Below, piece by piece: positions 16,722 to 24,964 of a stretch of 31,746 nt of DNA. The DNA comes from an uncultured Collinsella sp. (GTDB lineage: Bacteria; Actinomycetota; Coriobacteriia; Coriobacteriales; Coriobacteriaceae). The notes beneath the pieces are model-generated. The model was not told where the DNA came from and made no database searches. It saw only the letters and a program-made list of their open reading frames with translations. The position numbers were made by a program, and so were the translations under genes. Position 1 is the first letter of the stretch. Each line of letters opens with the position of its first letter. Location of the stretch: the NCBI GenBank assembly GCA_900762015.1, contig CAAFEX010000052.1:1-31746 (forward strand), read 5' to 3'.

Positions 16722-19700
16722 TCACGCTTCGCCCCAGAATCTATGGTTGTTGCGCAGGAGCTGTGCGGTTTTGTTTTCGGCGGCTGCAATGTCCGCCTCG
16801 TCAGCCTGCCAGGTCCAGTTGCCCGTGGCAACGCCCGGGACGTTCATGCGCGCGTCGTCGCTAAGCCCCAGGATATCCTGTAGCGGCATCATCACTAGGG
16901 GAGCGTCGCTTGCCAGCGCGTCACTCATCAGCTTGGCCGCCACCTCAATACCGCTCGGCTCGTCGCCGCCGGCAAAGGAACGTGTGCACCAACCGGCCAG
17001 CGTCGACGTATCGTGCGTCGAGGTGTACAGGATCTTGCCGGGCGTGGGATGCACTCCGCAACGAACGTCGTAGTCACTAAACTCCAGCACGTCCATGCCG
17101 GGGAAACCACAGGTCGAAGCCATAGCGCGAACACCGGGCGTCAAATAGCCCAGGTCCTCGGCGATAAAGTTGAGCGGACCCAGCTCGTCGTAGGCGGTCT
17201 GGAACAGGTCCTTGCCCGGGCCCGCCAGCCAGCGACCGTCGGCGCAAGCCTTGCCTGCGGGGATACTGAAGTAGCTGTGGAAGCCCAGGAAGTGATCCAG
17301 ACGCACGCGGTCGTAGAGCGAGAACGCGCGGCGCAGGCGATCCATCCACCAGCTATAGCCGTTCTGTTTCATGTGGTCCCAGCGGAACGTCGGGTTGCCC
17401 CACACCTGGCCCTCGGGCGCAAAGTTGTCGGGCGGCGCGCCGGAAATCTCGATTGCCTTGCCGGTATCGGACAGCCAGAAGTTCTCGGGTTCGCTCCACG
17501 CATCTGCCGAATCGTCGGACACGTACATAGGAATATCGCCGATAACCTCGATGCCCTTCTTGTGCGCATAGTTCATGAGCTCACACCAAGCGAGGTCAAA
17601 GCGGTACTGCATGTACGCCTGAAGCTCGGCTTCGTTTTGGAAGCGCTTGTCGTCGATCAGATGCTCGTTGTAGCGTGCGACATCGGCCGGCCAATCGTGG
17701 CGCGACTCGCCCTCAAAGTACTTCTTAACGGCCATGTAGACGCAGTATTTCTCGAGCCAATCGGCATTGCGATGTTTAAACGCGGTGTACAGCGGATCGG
17801 CATCCTCGCCGCCGCGGGCCTTCCAGGTCTCAAAGTCGGCGGCCAGCTCCTCGTGGCTCTCGGGTAGCAGGTCGATATTGCCTGCAAAGGCCGAAGGACC
17901 GGCGTAAGGGGAGCGGAAGAAGTCCGTTGGGTTAACGGGGAGAACCTGCCAGTAGCGCATGCCCATGGCGGCCAGATGGTCGATAAAGTGACGCGTGGGC
18001 GCGCCGATCGTACCGGGCTTGCCGTCGTCGGTCGGCACCGATGTGATATGGCACACAACACCCGCACCGTGATCGAGCGGCTCCTGCAGGCGCTGCTCGG
18101 CGTGGTGATAGATGATCGACGAACCCAGCGGATAAAGATCGAGCGTGACCGTGCCGTTGTGGATCTCGCACTCGTGACCGCTAATAACATCGCTCGCGCA
18201 TTCGCCGAGCGCCGGAATCGTCACACGATGCGAATTGCGCAGGCTGCGGTTGATGATAACCGTCGCAGATTCGCCGTCCTTGCCCGTACGGTTATAGGCT
18301 AGCACCTCGTCATTGAGCGCGAAGGCCTTGATTTCACCGTCGATCATAAACGGCAGCGCGCGGCGCACGGCAGATGCGTTCTTGACGATCGCAAACGTAT
18401 CGAAGTCGTGCAGGTTTTCCTTGGTCGGCATGGTGCGGCGATTGCCCGGATCGGTGAGACCCTCCAAGCCGTACTCGTCACCGTAATAGATCGAGGGAAC
18501 GCCCGGGAACGTCATCTGCATGAGCGTCGCGAGCCAAAAACGGCTCTTAGCCTGACCCATCGAGTTCTCGTCCAGGCGCCACTTGCTGCGCTCGCACTCG
18601 GGTAGCTGCGACTCGTCGGGGCCGCCGCCGAGCACCGAGATGATACGCGGACGGTCGTGGCTCGACAGCAGGTTGAGTGCGCAGGACAGGGCCTCGCGCG
18701 GATAATTCTCGCGCAGGGTTTCGATATCCTCGGCTGCCTGGTAGGCGTTCTTATAGCCCATTAAAAAGCCGATGACCATGTCGCGGAAGGGATAATCCAT
18801 AGCCGAGTCAAGCTCGGAGCCCTGCAGGTAACGACGCAGGTGGCCATAGCTGATCTTGTTGGAGGCATCTTCCCAGACCTCGCCGAGCAGCAGTGCGTCG
18901 GGCTTCTCGGCGAGTACGGCCTTTTTGATCTCGGCCAGGAAGTCGTCAGAAAGCTCGTCGGCCACATCTAGGCGCCAGCCGTGAGCGCCGGCGCGCAGCC
19001 ATTTGCGTATGATACCGTTCTTGCCCAGGAGCCGCTCGCGCACCAGCTCGGAGCTCTCATTGATAGCGGGCATATTGCCCACGCCCCACCAGCAGTCGTA
19101 CGAGCCGTCCTCGTGGAAATAAAACGCATCGCGCCACGGCGAATCCTCGCTTTGCCATGCGCCCACGCCGGGGTAGTTACCGTAGCGGTTGAAGTAGATC
19201 GAATCGTCGCCCGTGTGGTTGAACACACCGTCCAGAATGATGGAAATGCCGAGCTTCTCGGCCGCCTCGCACAGCTCGGTAAAGTCCTGCTCGGTGCCCA
19301 GAATCTGGTCGATCTTGCTGTAATCGGCCGTGTCGTAGCGGTGGTTGCTCGCGGCCTCAAAGATCGGGTTGAGGTAGATGGCCGTAAAGCCCAGCTCGGC
19401 AATACGAGGCAGGTCTTCTTGGATACCCTTGAGCGATCCGCCGTAAAAGTCCCAGGTCTTGATGGAGCCGTCTTCGGCGCGCTCGTATACGGGCGGCTCG
19501 TTCCAGTCCTCGACCATGCGGCGCTGGATTCCGTTGTGCGGCTTTTCGACTTGAGCCAGCGTGCGCTCGCGCCAGTGCTCGTCGCGGGCGTAGCGATCGG
19601 GGAAGATCTGGTAGACCATGCCGCGCTCGTACCACTCGGGTCGAACTTCGCGGTGCTTGTAGACGGTGACCTGGAACGACGGCACCTCGGCGTAGTCGTA

Positions 19701-20018
19701 GGTTACGCCCTCGCCGCCGGTGCGGCCCTGCGGCGCGCCCAGACGAACCTCGGGCTGGCCCTCGATATTGCAGATAAAGCTGTACCAGATAAGACAGGGC
19801 TCGGTGCACTCAAGCTCTACGCTAAATATGCCGTCGCCCTCGTGCGTCATGGGATACCGAGACTCACCGATCTCATTGACCCAGGTGCGCAGCGTAAGCG
19901 TTGCCTGGTTGGGGTCGGCATCCTCCAGAATGACGGAGAGCGAAAGGGTAGTTCCAGTGGTCACAGCGCCAAACGGAGTGCGAAACTGCGGCAGACGGCT
20001 GTTGTGAATCAATCTCAT
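16722..20018 (-). CDS. Bifunctional GH13 alpha-amylase/neopullulanase-like and GH77 4-alpha-glucanotransferase
   Basis: This 1098-residue protein joins two enzymes. Residues 1-125 are an N-terminal starch-binding-like beta domain. Residues 128-640 are a GH13 barrel with DGVFNH (263-268), GWRLDVAD (nucleophile D351), LLGEVWED (E380) and LSSHDRPR (D455). Residues about 650-1098 are a GH77 MalQ domain with RVRLDHFLGF (D908), AEDLG (E954) and THDTS (D1003), and GNWTWQ. All catalytic residues are present. It should hydrolyse or debranch maltodextrins and then disproportionate them. Such fusions are annotated in Firmicutes as glycogen debranching/4-alpha-glucanotransferase. The start at 20018 is where the beta domain begins; the ribosome site is weak (GGAC), and an extension of 32 residues upstream is unlikely. 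Confidence 0.93.
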   Translation of the reverse strand: MRLIHNSRLPQFRTPFGAVTTGTTLSLSVILEDADPNQATLTLRTWVNEIGESRYPMTHEGDGIFSVELECTEPCLIWYSFICNIEGQPEVRLGAPQGRTGGEGVTYDYAEVPSFQVTVYKHREVRPEWYERGMVYQIFPDRYARDEHWRERTLAQVEKPHNGIQRRMVEDWNEPPVYERAEDGSIKTWDFYGGSLKGIQEDLPRIAELGFTAIYLNPIFEAASNHRYDTADYSKIDQILGTEQDFTELCEAAEKLGISIILDGVFNHTGDDSIYFNRYGNYPGVGAWQSEDSPWRDAFYFHEDGSYDCWWGVGNMPAINESSELVRERLLGKNGIIRKWLRAGAHGWRLDVADELSDDFLAEIKKAVLAEKPDALLLGEVWEDASNKISYGHLRRYLQGSELDSAMDYPFRDMVIGFLMGYKNAYQAAEDIETLRENYPREALSCALNLLSSHDRPRIISVLGGGPDESQLPECERSKWRLDENSMGQAKSRFWLATLMQMTFPGVPSIYYGDEYGLEGLTDPGNRRTMPTKENLHDFDTFAIVKNASAVRRALPFMIDGEIKAFALNDEVLAYNRTGKDGESATVIINRSLRNSHRVTIPALGECASDVISGHECEIHNGTVTLDLYPLGSSIIYHHAEQRLQEPLDHGAGVVCHITSVPTDDGKPGTIGAPTRHFIDHLAAMGMRYWQVLPVNPTDFFRSPYAGPSAFAGNIDLLPESHEELAADFETWKARGGEDADPLYTAFKHRNADWLEKYCVYMAVKKYFEGESRHDWPADVARYNEHLIDDKRFQNEAELQAYMQYRFDLAWCELMNYAHKKGIEVIGDIPMYVSDDSADAWSEPENFWLSDTGKAIEISGAPPDNFAPEGQVWGNPTFRWDHMKQNGYSWWMDRLRRAFSLYDRVRLDHFLGFHSYFSIPAGKACADGRWLAGPGKDLFQTAYDELGPLNFIAEDLGYLTPGVRAMASTCGFPGMDVLEFSDYDVRCGVHPTPGKILYTSTHDTSTLAGWCTRSFAGGDEPSGIEVAAKLMSDALASDAPLVMMPLQDILGLSDDARMNVPGVATGNWTWQADEADIAAAENKTAQLLRNNHRFWGEA

Positions 20019-20114
20019 AGTACGGTCCAGTTCAATAGAATCACGGCCTGCGGGCCATGGCTTTACGCACAAGATGTAAGTATATCTGTTGTACACAGGC
20101 TGTATAAACAACAT

Positions 20115-20135
20115 CCGTTTACCATCGGCGAACGG
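20115..20135 (-). promoter_or_regulatory. Operator-like dyad upstream of the amylase-MalQ gene
   Basis: CCGTT and AACGG (20115-20119 and 20131-20135) flank an 11-nt centre, and the site contains TTTACCA (20118-20124), a motif that recurs in the glgB/HAD control region. A minus-strand TATACT (around 20072-20077) lies downstream but without a well-placed -35. The dyad may bind a maltose-type repressor; this is inference. Confidence 0.35.
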
Positions 20136-20170
20136 TTGTCCTAGAAAATCGTTTTATCACTACCTACAGA

Positions 20171-20196
20171 GAAGAGGCGCCCGGTTGGAGCGCCCC
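20171..20196 (-). terminator. Terminator of the glycogen operon after glgA
   Basis: GGCGC/GCGCC (20176-20180 and 20190-20194) with a nine-base loop is followed on the minus strand by TCTTCTCT. It lies about 40 nt past the glgA stop and separates the operon from the amylase fusion. The stem is short. Confidence 0.6.
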
Positions 20197-20234
20197 TTAC
20201 ATAGGGTTTGATGAGGTTTTGGATCATCTGTGGG

Positions 20235-22487
20235 CTAGCGGCGCTTGCGGGTGGCCGTTGCCTTGCGGACGGATGTCTTCTTGGACGGGGCTTTTTCCTT
20301 TGCCGGAGCGGCGGGGGAGACCGGAGTCTCCTTGGCGGGCTCGGGCTTGGCCTTTACCTCGGCCTTGGGCTCCTCTTTGACGGCAGCGGGCTTGACCTCG
20401 GCGGCCTTCGGCGCCGGCTTGGCCTTTACTGCGGGTTTGGCCTCGACCTTAGCCTCCGCCTTGGGAGCAGCAGCCTTGGTCGTGGACTTCTTAGTCGTCT
20501 TCGTTGCGCGCTTGCGCGTGGTGGTCTTGGCGGCCGGCTTGGCCTCGACGGGCGTCTCCTCGACTTTAGCTGCCGGCTTTGCTGCCGCCTTCGTAGCCGT
20601 GGTCTTCTTGGCGGTCGTGGTCGTCTTCTTGGCAGCGGTCTTTGCCGGAGCCTTGGCTGTCGGTTTGGCCTCAGCGGCCTCTGCCTTTACCTCGGGAGCA
20701 GCCTCGGCTTCTACGGCCTTCTTGGCAGCGGCGGTCGTACGCTTGCGCGTGGTCGTTGCCTTGGCAGCCGTTGTTTTGGTCGCGGCAGCCTTGGTCGTCG
20801 TAGTCTTCTTAGCGGTCGTCTTGCGAGTCGTGGTCTTCTTTGCCGTAGGCTTCGCAGCGGGCTTGACCTCGGCCTCCGCCTCGGGAGTAACCTCAGCCTT
20901 CACCTCAGGCTCGGTCTTTGCGGGCTCAGCCTCAACCGGCTTCTTCTCGGCCTTGGGTTCCTCAGCGGTCACCGGCTCAGCAACAGCCTCGGGCTCTTCG
21001 ACAACAGCCGCCGGCCTCTCAATCTCCGGATGCATAAAGAAGTACAGGTCCAGGTACTTATCGGCCGAGCGCGTCCAGCTAAAGTCCTGGCTCATGGCCT
21101 GCGTGACCAGCTGGTTCCAAGCGTCGTGGTTATCCCAGAACAGACGTGCCGCGCGGAAGACCGCGTCGCCCATCTCGTCGCCGTTAAAGTTGGTAAACGA
21201 GAAGCCCGTGCCCTCGCCGGTAAACTCGTTGTACGGGATCACGGTGTCCTTGAGGCCACCGGTCTCGCGCACGATGGGCAGCGTGCCGTATCGCATGGCA
21301 ATGATCTGCGACAGGCCGCAGGGCTCAAACTTCGAAGGCATCAGGAACATGTCGGCGGCAGCATACATGCGCTGTGACAGCGCCGGATCGAACTCGATGC
21401 GTGCGGCCATGGTGCCGGGGTACTTGTCCTGGAAGTAGCGCAGGCCGTCCTCGTAGTCGCGGTCGCCGGTGCCTAGCACCGCCATCTGCACGCCGCCGGC
21501 CAGGATGCGGTCGAGCGCGTACATGACCAGGTCCATGCCTTTCTGACGCGTCAGGCGCGTGACCATGACCATAAGCGGGCGGTCGTCGCGAACCTCGAGC
21601 CCCAGCTCTTCCTGCAGCTTGGCCTTGCACACGGCCTTGCCGGAACGGTCCTCAACCGTGTAGTTGGCGGCAATGCGCTTGTCGGTTGCCGGGTCAAAGC
21701 CCGCCACGTCAATGCCGTTCAAAATGCCCTGCAGCGCGTACGAACGTTCGCGCAGAACGCCGTCCAGGCCCTCGCCAAATTCGGGCGTCTGGATCTCGTT
21801 GGCATAGGTGGGGCTCACCGTGGTGATGGCGTCGGCATAGCGCAGGGCGCCCAGCATGTAGTTGATGCTGCAAGCGTCGCAACGCAGCTGCGAGGCGGCT
21901 GCCGGAATGTGCGCCACACCCAGGATGTCCTCCATCACGGTGTCGCTAAACTGGCCCTGGAACGCCACGTTGTGGATCGAGAACACGGTCTTAACGCGGT
22001 CATACAGCGGCAGGCCCTGGTAGAACTCGCGCAAAAACACGGGCGCCAGCGCGGTCTGCCAGTCGTTGCAGTGCAGAATGTCGCACTCAAAGCCGGCCGG
22101 CAGGTGCTGCAGGCTCTCGGTGATGGCCTTGGAGAAGAACGCAAAGCGCTCGCCGTCGTCAAAGAAGCCGTACGGATAGTCGCGCGCAAAGTAGCGCTCG
22201 TTGTCGATGAACATATAGGTGACGCCGTCGTGCTCGAGCTTCTCGAGTCCACAGTACTCATTGCGCCAGCCCAGGCTCACGTAAAAGTCGGAGAAGTGCT
22301 CCATCTGCGCCTTGTACTCGTCCTTGATGGTGGCGTACTTGGGCACCATCACGATGACTTCGGCGCCGGCGCGCACAAGCGCCGCAGGCAGCGAGCCCGC
22401 TACGTCGCCCAGGCCACCGGTCTTAACAAACGGTGCGCACTCGGCCGAGGCAAACACGATCTGCATCTTTTTGCTGGAATCAGCCAT
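20235..22487 (-). CDS. glgA: Glycogen synthase (GT5) with long histone-H1-like C-terminal tail
   Basis: Residues 1-487 are a complete ADP-glucose-dependent glycogen synthase (usual length about 480): KTGGLGDVAG (22-31, ADP-glucose site), HCNDWQTAL, IHNVAFQG, and the retaining-GT motif FEPCGLSQ with E388. Residues 488-750 are an added low-complexity tail. It starts acidic (about 497-540, Glu/Pro/Ala/Val), then has basic blocks: 541-590 holds 13 Lys, 3 Arg and no acidic residue, with further Lys/Thr/Arg blocks at about 610-640 and 651-677, a mixed Lys/Glu/Pro stretch to 730, and a basic end (RKATATRKRR). It contains no aromatic residue or cysteine. The frame is uninterrupted and uses the gene's own Lys codon AAG. 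The start at 22487 follows AGGGAGA. Last gene of glgBPCDA. Confidence 0.97.
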   Translation of the reverse strand: MADSSKKMQIVFASAECAPFVKTGGLGDVAGSLPAALVRAGAEVIVMVPKYATIKDEYKAQMEHFSDFYVSLGWRNEYCGLEKLEHDGVTYMFIDNERYFARDYPYGFFDDGERFAFFSKAITESLQHLPAGFECDILHCNDWQTALAPVFLREFYQGLPLYDRVKTVFSIHNVAFQGQFSDTVMEDILGVAHIPAAASQLRCDACSINYMLGALRYADAITTVSPTYANEIQTPEFGEGLDGVLRERSYALQGILNGIDVAGFDPATDKRIAANYTVEDRSGKAVCKAKLQEELGLEVRDDRPLMVMVTRLTRQKGMDLVMYALDRILAGGVQMAVLGTGDRDYEDGLRYFQDKYPGTMAARIEFDPALSQRMYAAADMFLMPSKFEPCGLSQIIAMRYGTLPIVRETGGLKDTVIPYNEFTGEGTGFSFTNFNGDEMGDAVFRAARLFWDNHDAWNQLVTQAMSQDFSWTRSADKYLDLYFFMHPEIERPAAVVEEPEAVAEPVTAEEPKAEKKPVEAEPAKTEPEVKAEVTPEAEAEVKPAAKPTAKKTTTRKTTAKKTTTTKAAATKTTAAKATTTRKRTTAAAKKAVEAEAAPEVKAEAAEAKPTAKAPAKTAAKKTTTTAKKTTATKAAAKPAAKVEETPVEAKPAAKTTTRKRATKTTKKSTTKAAAPKAEAKVEAKPAVKAKPAPKAAEVKPAAVKEEPKAEVKAKPEPAKETPVSPAAPAKEKAPSKKTSVRKATATRKRR
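20238..21026 (-). repeat. Low-complexity Lys/Thr/Ala/Pro/Glu-coding region of glgA
   Basis: This DNA codes for residues 488-750 of GlgA. Similar short units recur (coding for K-K-T-T-T, T-R-K-R, K-A-A-A, K-A-E-A-K), so it could change length by slippage or unequal recombination. Three basic blocks of alike make-up alternate with acidic or mixed linkers. Confidence 0.85.
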
Positions 22488-22510
22488 ATTGTCTCCCTGT
22501 TGCAATTCGA

Positions 22511-22544
22511 GAATAGCCGCCTGGCGCAAACCGGGCGGCTATTC
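22511..22544 (-). other. Hairpin in the glgD-glgA gap
   Basis: An 11-bp perfect stem (22511-22521 and 22534-22544), extendable to 14 bp with one G-T pair and a six-base loop, fills the 89-nt gap between glgD and glgA. The minus-strand tail is TCTCG, not a T-run, so it looks more like an RNA stability or processing element than a terminator. Confidence 0.7.
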
Positions 22545-22576
22545 TACGTGTTACGAGCGATGTTGCGGTGCCAAAG

Positions 22577-23704
22577 CTAGCTCGCGTTGGTGATATCAGA
22601 AGTTAACGGGGCCTTTCCCAGCACCAGGATGTTCTCGGGCGTGCCGCGAAGCTCGGTGTTGGTGGGAACCACGTTGTTCTTGTCCAGGATGGCATTCTCG
22701 ACGCGGGCGCCGCTCTTGATGACGCAGCTCTGGTTGATGATCGAGTTCGTCACCGAGGCGCCTTCCTCGACCACGACCCCGCGCGACAGGATCGAGTTGC
22801 GCACGGTGCCCTTGATGATGCAGCCGGCCGAGATGATCGAGTTGCAGGCGTGGCTGCCGGTCGCATAGCGCGAAGGCGGCACGTCGTGAGCCTTGGTCAG
22901 AATCGGGCGCTCGGGGTCAAAGAGCTGGTCGGCCACGGTCTGGTCGAGCAGGTCCATGCTGCGGCGATACAGCGACTTCTCGCTAAATACGCCCACAACC
23001 TCGCCCTTGTACTCGTAGCTGCACACGTCGATGTTGCCAAAGTCGCCCTGGAGTGCCTCGAGCAGGTCCAGATAGTCGGCGGCCTGGTAGTGGTCGATGA
23101 TCTCGAGCAGCGTCTCGCGGTTGACGATGCAGCAGTCCATAGAGGCGTTGTCGCCGTACACGACGCCGGCGCTCACGCCCGTCAGGCGGCCGTTCTCGTT
23201 GATCTGCAGCTTGGTCTCGTCATCGACGTTGCGCGTGGCCTTGCAGTACACCACGGTCATCTGGGCACCGGAGTTCTCGTGCGCGTCGATGATGGTGTTG
23301 AGGTCCATGTTAAAGATGATGTTGGTGCCCATCATCACAACATAGGGCTTGTCAGAGCGCTGGAAGAGCGTCTTGTTGGAGATGATGTCGCGCAGCAAGA
23401 AGCGCATGCCGCCCTTGGTGGTGCCATACGCGTTGCCGGGCACCATGAACAGGCCGCCCTTCTTGCGGTCCAGGCCCCAGTCCTTGCCCGAGCCCACGTG
23501 GTCGATCAGCGAGCGGTAGTTGCCCGGCATGACGACACCGACGGTCTTAATGCCGGCATTCATCATGTTGGACAGCGGGAAGTCGATCAGGCGGTAGCGG
23601 CCCAAAAACGGAACGGACGCGATGGGGCGGTCCTTGAGCAGCACGCTGCCGTAGGTCGAAGAGTAGTTAGCGGTGATATAACCGATGGCCTTGCGATTGA
23701 TCAT
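22577..23704 (-). CDS. glgD: ADP-glucose pyrophosphorylase regulatory subunit GlgD
   Basis: This 375-residue protein has the nucleotidyltransferase fold plus the left-handed beta-helix C-terminus of GlgC, but the catalytic features are degraded. The GGxGxRL loop of GlgC is replaced by ANYSSTYGS, the SGDHLYRMDY segment by GTNIIFNMDL, and the E-K-P glucose-1-phosphate motif is missing. This fits the non-catalytic GlgD of Bacillus-type GlgCD heterotetramers, which activates GlgC. The start at 23704 lies 4 nt past the glgC stop with GGGGGAA inside the end of glgC, so translation is coupled, as expected for subunits made in equal amounts. Confidence 0.95.
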   Translation of the reverse strand: MINRKAIGYITANYSSTYGSVLLKDRPIASVPFLGRYRLIDFPLSNMMNAGIKTVGVVMPGNYRSLIDHVGSGKDWGLDRKKGGLFMVPGNAYGTTKGGMRFLLRDIISNKTLFQRSDKPYVVMMGTNIIFNMDLNTIIDAHENSGAQMTVVYCKATRNVDDETKLQINENGRLTGVSAGVVYGDNASMDCCIVNRETLLEIIDHYQAADYLDLLEALQGDFGNIDVCSYEYKGEVVGVFSEKSLYRRSMDLLDQTVADQLFDPERPILTKAHDVPPSRYATGSHACNSIISAGCIIKGTVRNSILSRGVVVEEGASVTNSIINQSCVIKSGARVENAILDKNNVVPTNTELRGTPENILVLGKAPLTSDITNAS

Positions 23705-23708
23705 CGGA

Positions 23709-24857
23709 TCATTCCCCCTTCCCGATAACGACGTCATTTCCAACGACGGCCGTATCCTTGGTGGTATCGACAGAGCCGAGCTTCACGCCCTCTTCGACCG
23801 TGGAGTTCTCGCCCAAAATAGCGCGGCAGATGTGCGCGCCGCTCTTAACGTGCGCACCCGGCAGCAGCACGGAGTCCTCGACCACGGCGCGCTCCTCGAT
23901 GATGACATCGGTCGAAAGGATCGAGTGGCGAGCGGTACCGTAGATCTTGCAGCCGTTGGAGACCAAGCAGTCGTCCAGGCGACCATCCGGACCAATGTAG
24001 TGCGGCGGACGCGTGGTGATGTTGGACATGATGGGGAAGTGCTTGTCGAACAGATCGAACTCGGGGTTGTTGCCCAGCAGGTCCATCGAGGTTTCGTGGA
24101 AGCTGGCGATGGTGCCGACGTCCTTCCAAAAGCCGTGGAACTCGTAGCTGTACAGGCGCTTGTTCTCGCCGAGCAGCTTGGGGATGATGTCCTTGCCAAA
24201 GTCGTGGCTCGAGCGCTGGTCCAGAGCGTCCTCCTCGAGCGCCTCGATCAGAACGTCGGCCGAGAAGATGTAGATGCCCATGGACGCGAGGTTCGAATCG
24301 GGCTTATCGGGCTTCTCGGTGAACTTGGTGATGCGACCGTCCTCAGGGTCGGTGGTCAGAATGCCAAAGCGGCTTGCCTCCTCCCACGGCACGGGCATAA
24401 CGCTCACCGTGAGGTCGGCGTTGTTCTCAATGTGTGTCTTGAGCATCTTGCGGTAGTCCATGCGATACAGGTGATCGCCCGAAAGAATCAGGACGTACTT
24501 GGGATCGTTGGCCTTGATGTAGTCGAGGTTCTGCGTAATGGCGTCGGCCGTGCCCGCATACCAGGCACCACCGGTCTGCGTCTCGTACGGCGGCAGGATC
24601 GACACGCCACCGTCGCGGCTGTCCAGATCCCACGCCTCTCCGGAGCCCACATAGGCATGCAGCAGGTAGGGGCGATACTGCGTCAGAACGCCCACCGTGT
24701 CGATGCCCGAGTTGGAGCAGTTGGACAGCGAAAAGTCGATAATGCGGAACTTGCCACCAAAGCTAACCGCCGGCTTAGCGATCTTTTGGGTGAGTGCCCC
24801 CAATCGGCTGCCCTGTCCTCCTGCGAGGAGCATCGCGATGCATTCTTTCTTACTCAT
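23709..24857 (-). CDS. glgC: Glucose-1-phosphate adenylyltransferase (catalytic subunit)
   Basis: This 382-residue enzyme makes ADP-glucose from ATP and glucose-1-phosphate, the committed step of bacterial glycogen synthesis. It keeps GGQGSRLGALT (13-23), KPAVSFGGKFRIIDF, SGDHLYRMDY (126-135, catalytic Asp128), FTEKP (179-183, sugar-phosphate site), and the C-terminal beta-helix hexapeptide repeats. It lies fourth from last in the operon order glgB-glgP-glgC-glgD-glgA and is coupled to glgD. The start follows GAAGGAG. A 107-nt gap with a strong hairpin separates it from glgP. Confidence 0.97.
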   Translation of the reverse strand: MSKKECIAMLLAGGQGSRLGALTQKIAKPAVSFGGKFRIIDFSLSNCSNSGIDTVGVLTQYRPYLLHAYVGSGEAWDLDSRDGGVSILPPYETQTGGAWYAGTADAITQNLDYIKANDPKYVLILSGDHLYRMDYRKMLKTHIENNADLTVSVMPVPWEEASRFGILTTDPEDGRITKFTEKPDKPDSNLASMGIYIFSADVLIEALEEDALDQRSSHDFGKDIIPKLLGENKRLYSYEFHGFWKDVGTIASFHETSMDLLGNNPEFDLFDKHFPIMSNITTRPPHYIGPDGRLDDCLVSNGCKIYGTARHSILSTDVIIEERAVVEDSVLLPGAHVKSGAHICRAILGENSTVEEGVKLGSVDTTKDTAVVGNDVVIGKGE

Positions 24858-24897
24858 CGATTTCTCCTTCTGTCATCGATGTTCCTAAACCCATTAG

Positions 24898-24928
24898 CGA
24901 CGGGCGCGGCGCTCGGTCGCGCCCGTCG
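24898..24928 (-). other. Hairpin in the glgP-glgC gap
   Basis: A GC-rich stem of 11 perfect pairs, extendable to 13 with one G-T pair (24898-24910 and 24916-24928) and a five-base loop, lies between the glgP stop and the glgC ribosome site. The minus-strand tail (CTAATGGGTTT) lacks a proper T-run. It may cause partial termination or protect the upstream mRNA. Confidence 0.7.
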
Positions 24929-24964
24929 AGTAATGCCGTGCTGGCATAGGGGAGCTCGCGCGCT

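Noticed and set aside
20235..21026. GlgA tail as a frameshift or assembly artefact
   Set aside because: The frame from the synthase core is unbroken, Lys is coded by AAG as in the core, the stop is followed by a hairpin, and GlgB has a similar tail from different DNA.
20208..21377. Gly/Leu/Arg-rich open frames on the plus strand opposite the glgA tail
   Set aside because: Both are reverse complements of the Lys/Ala/Thr repeat; the minus-strand frame continues from the intact GlgA core.
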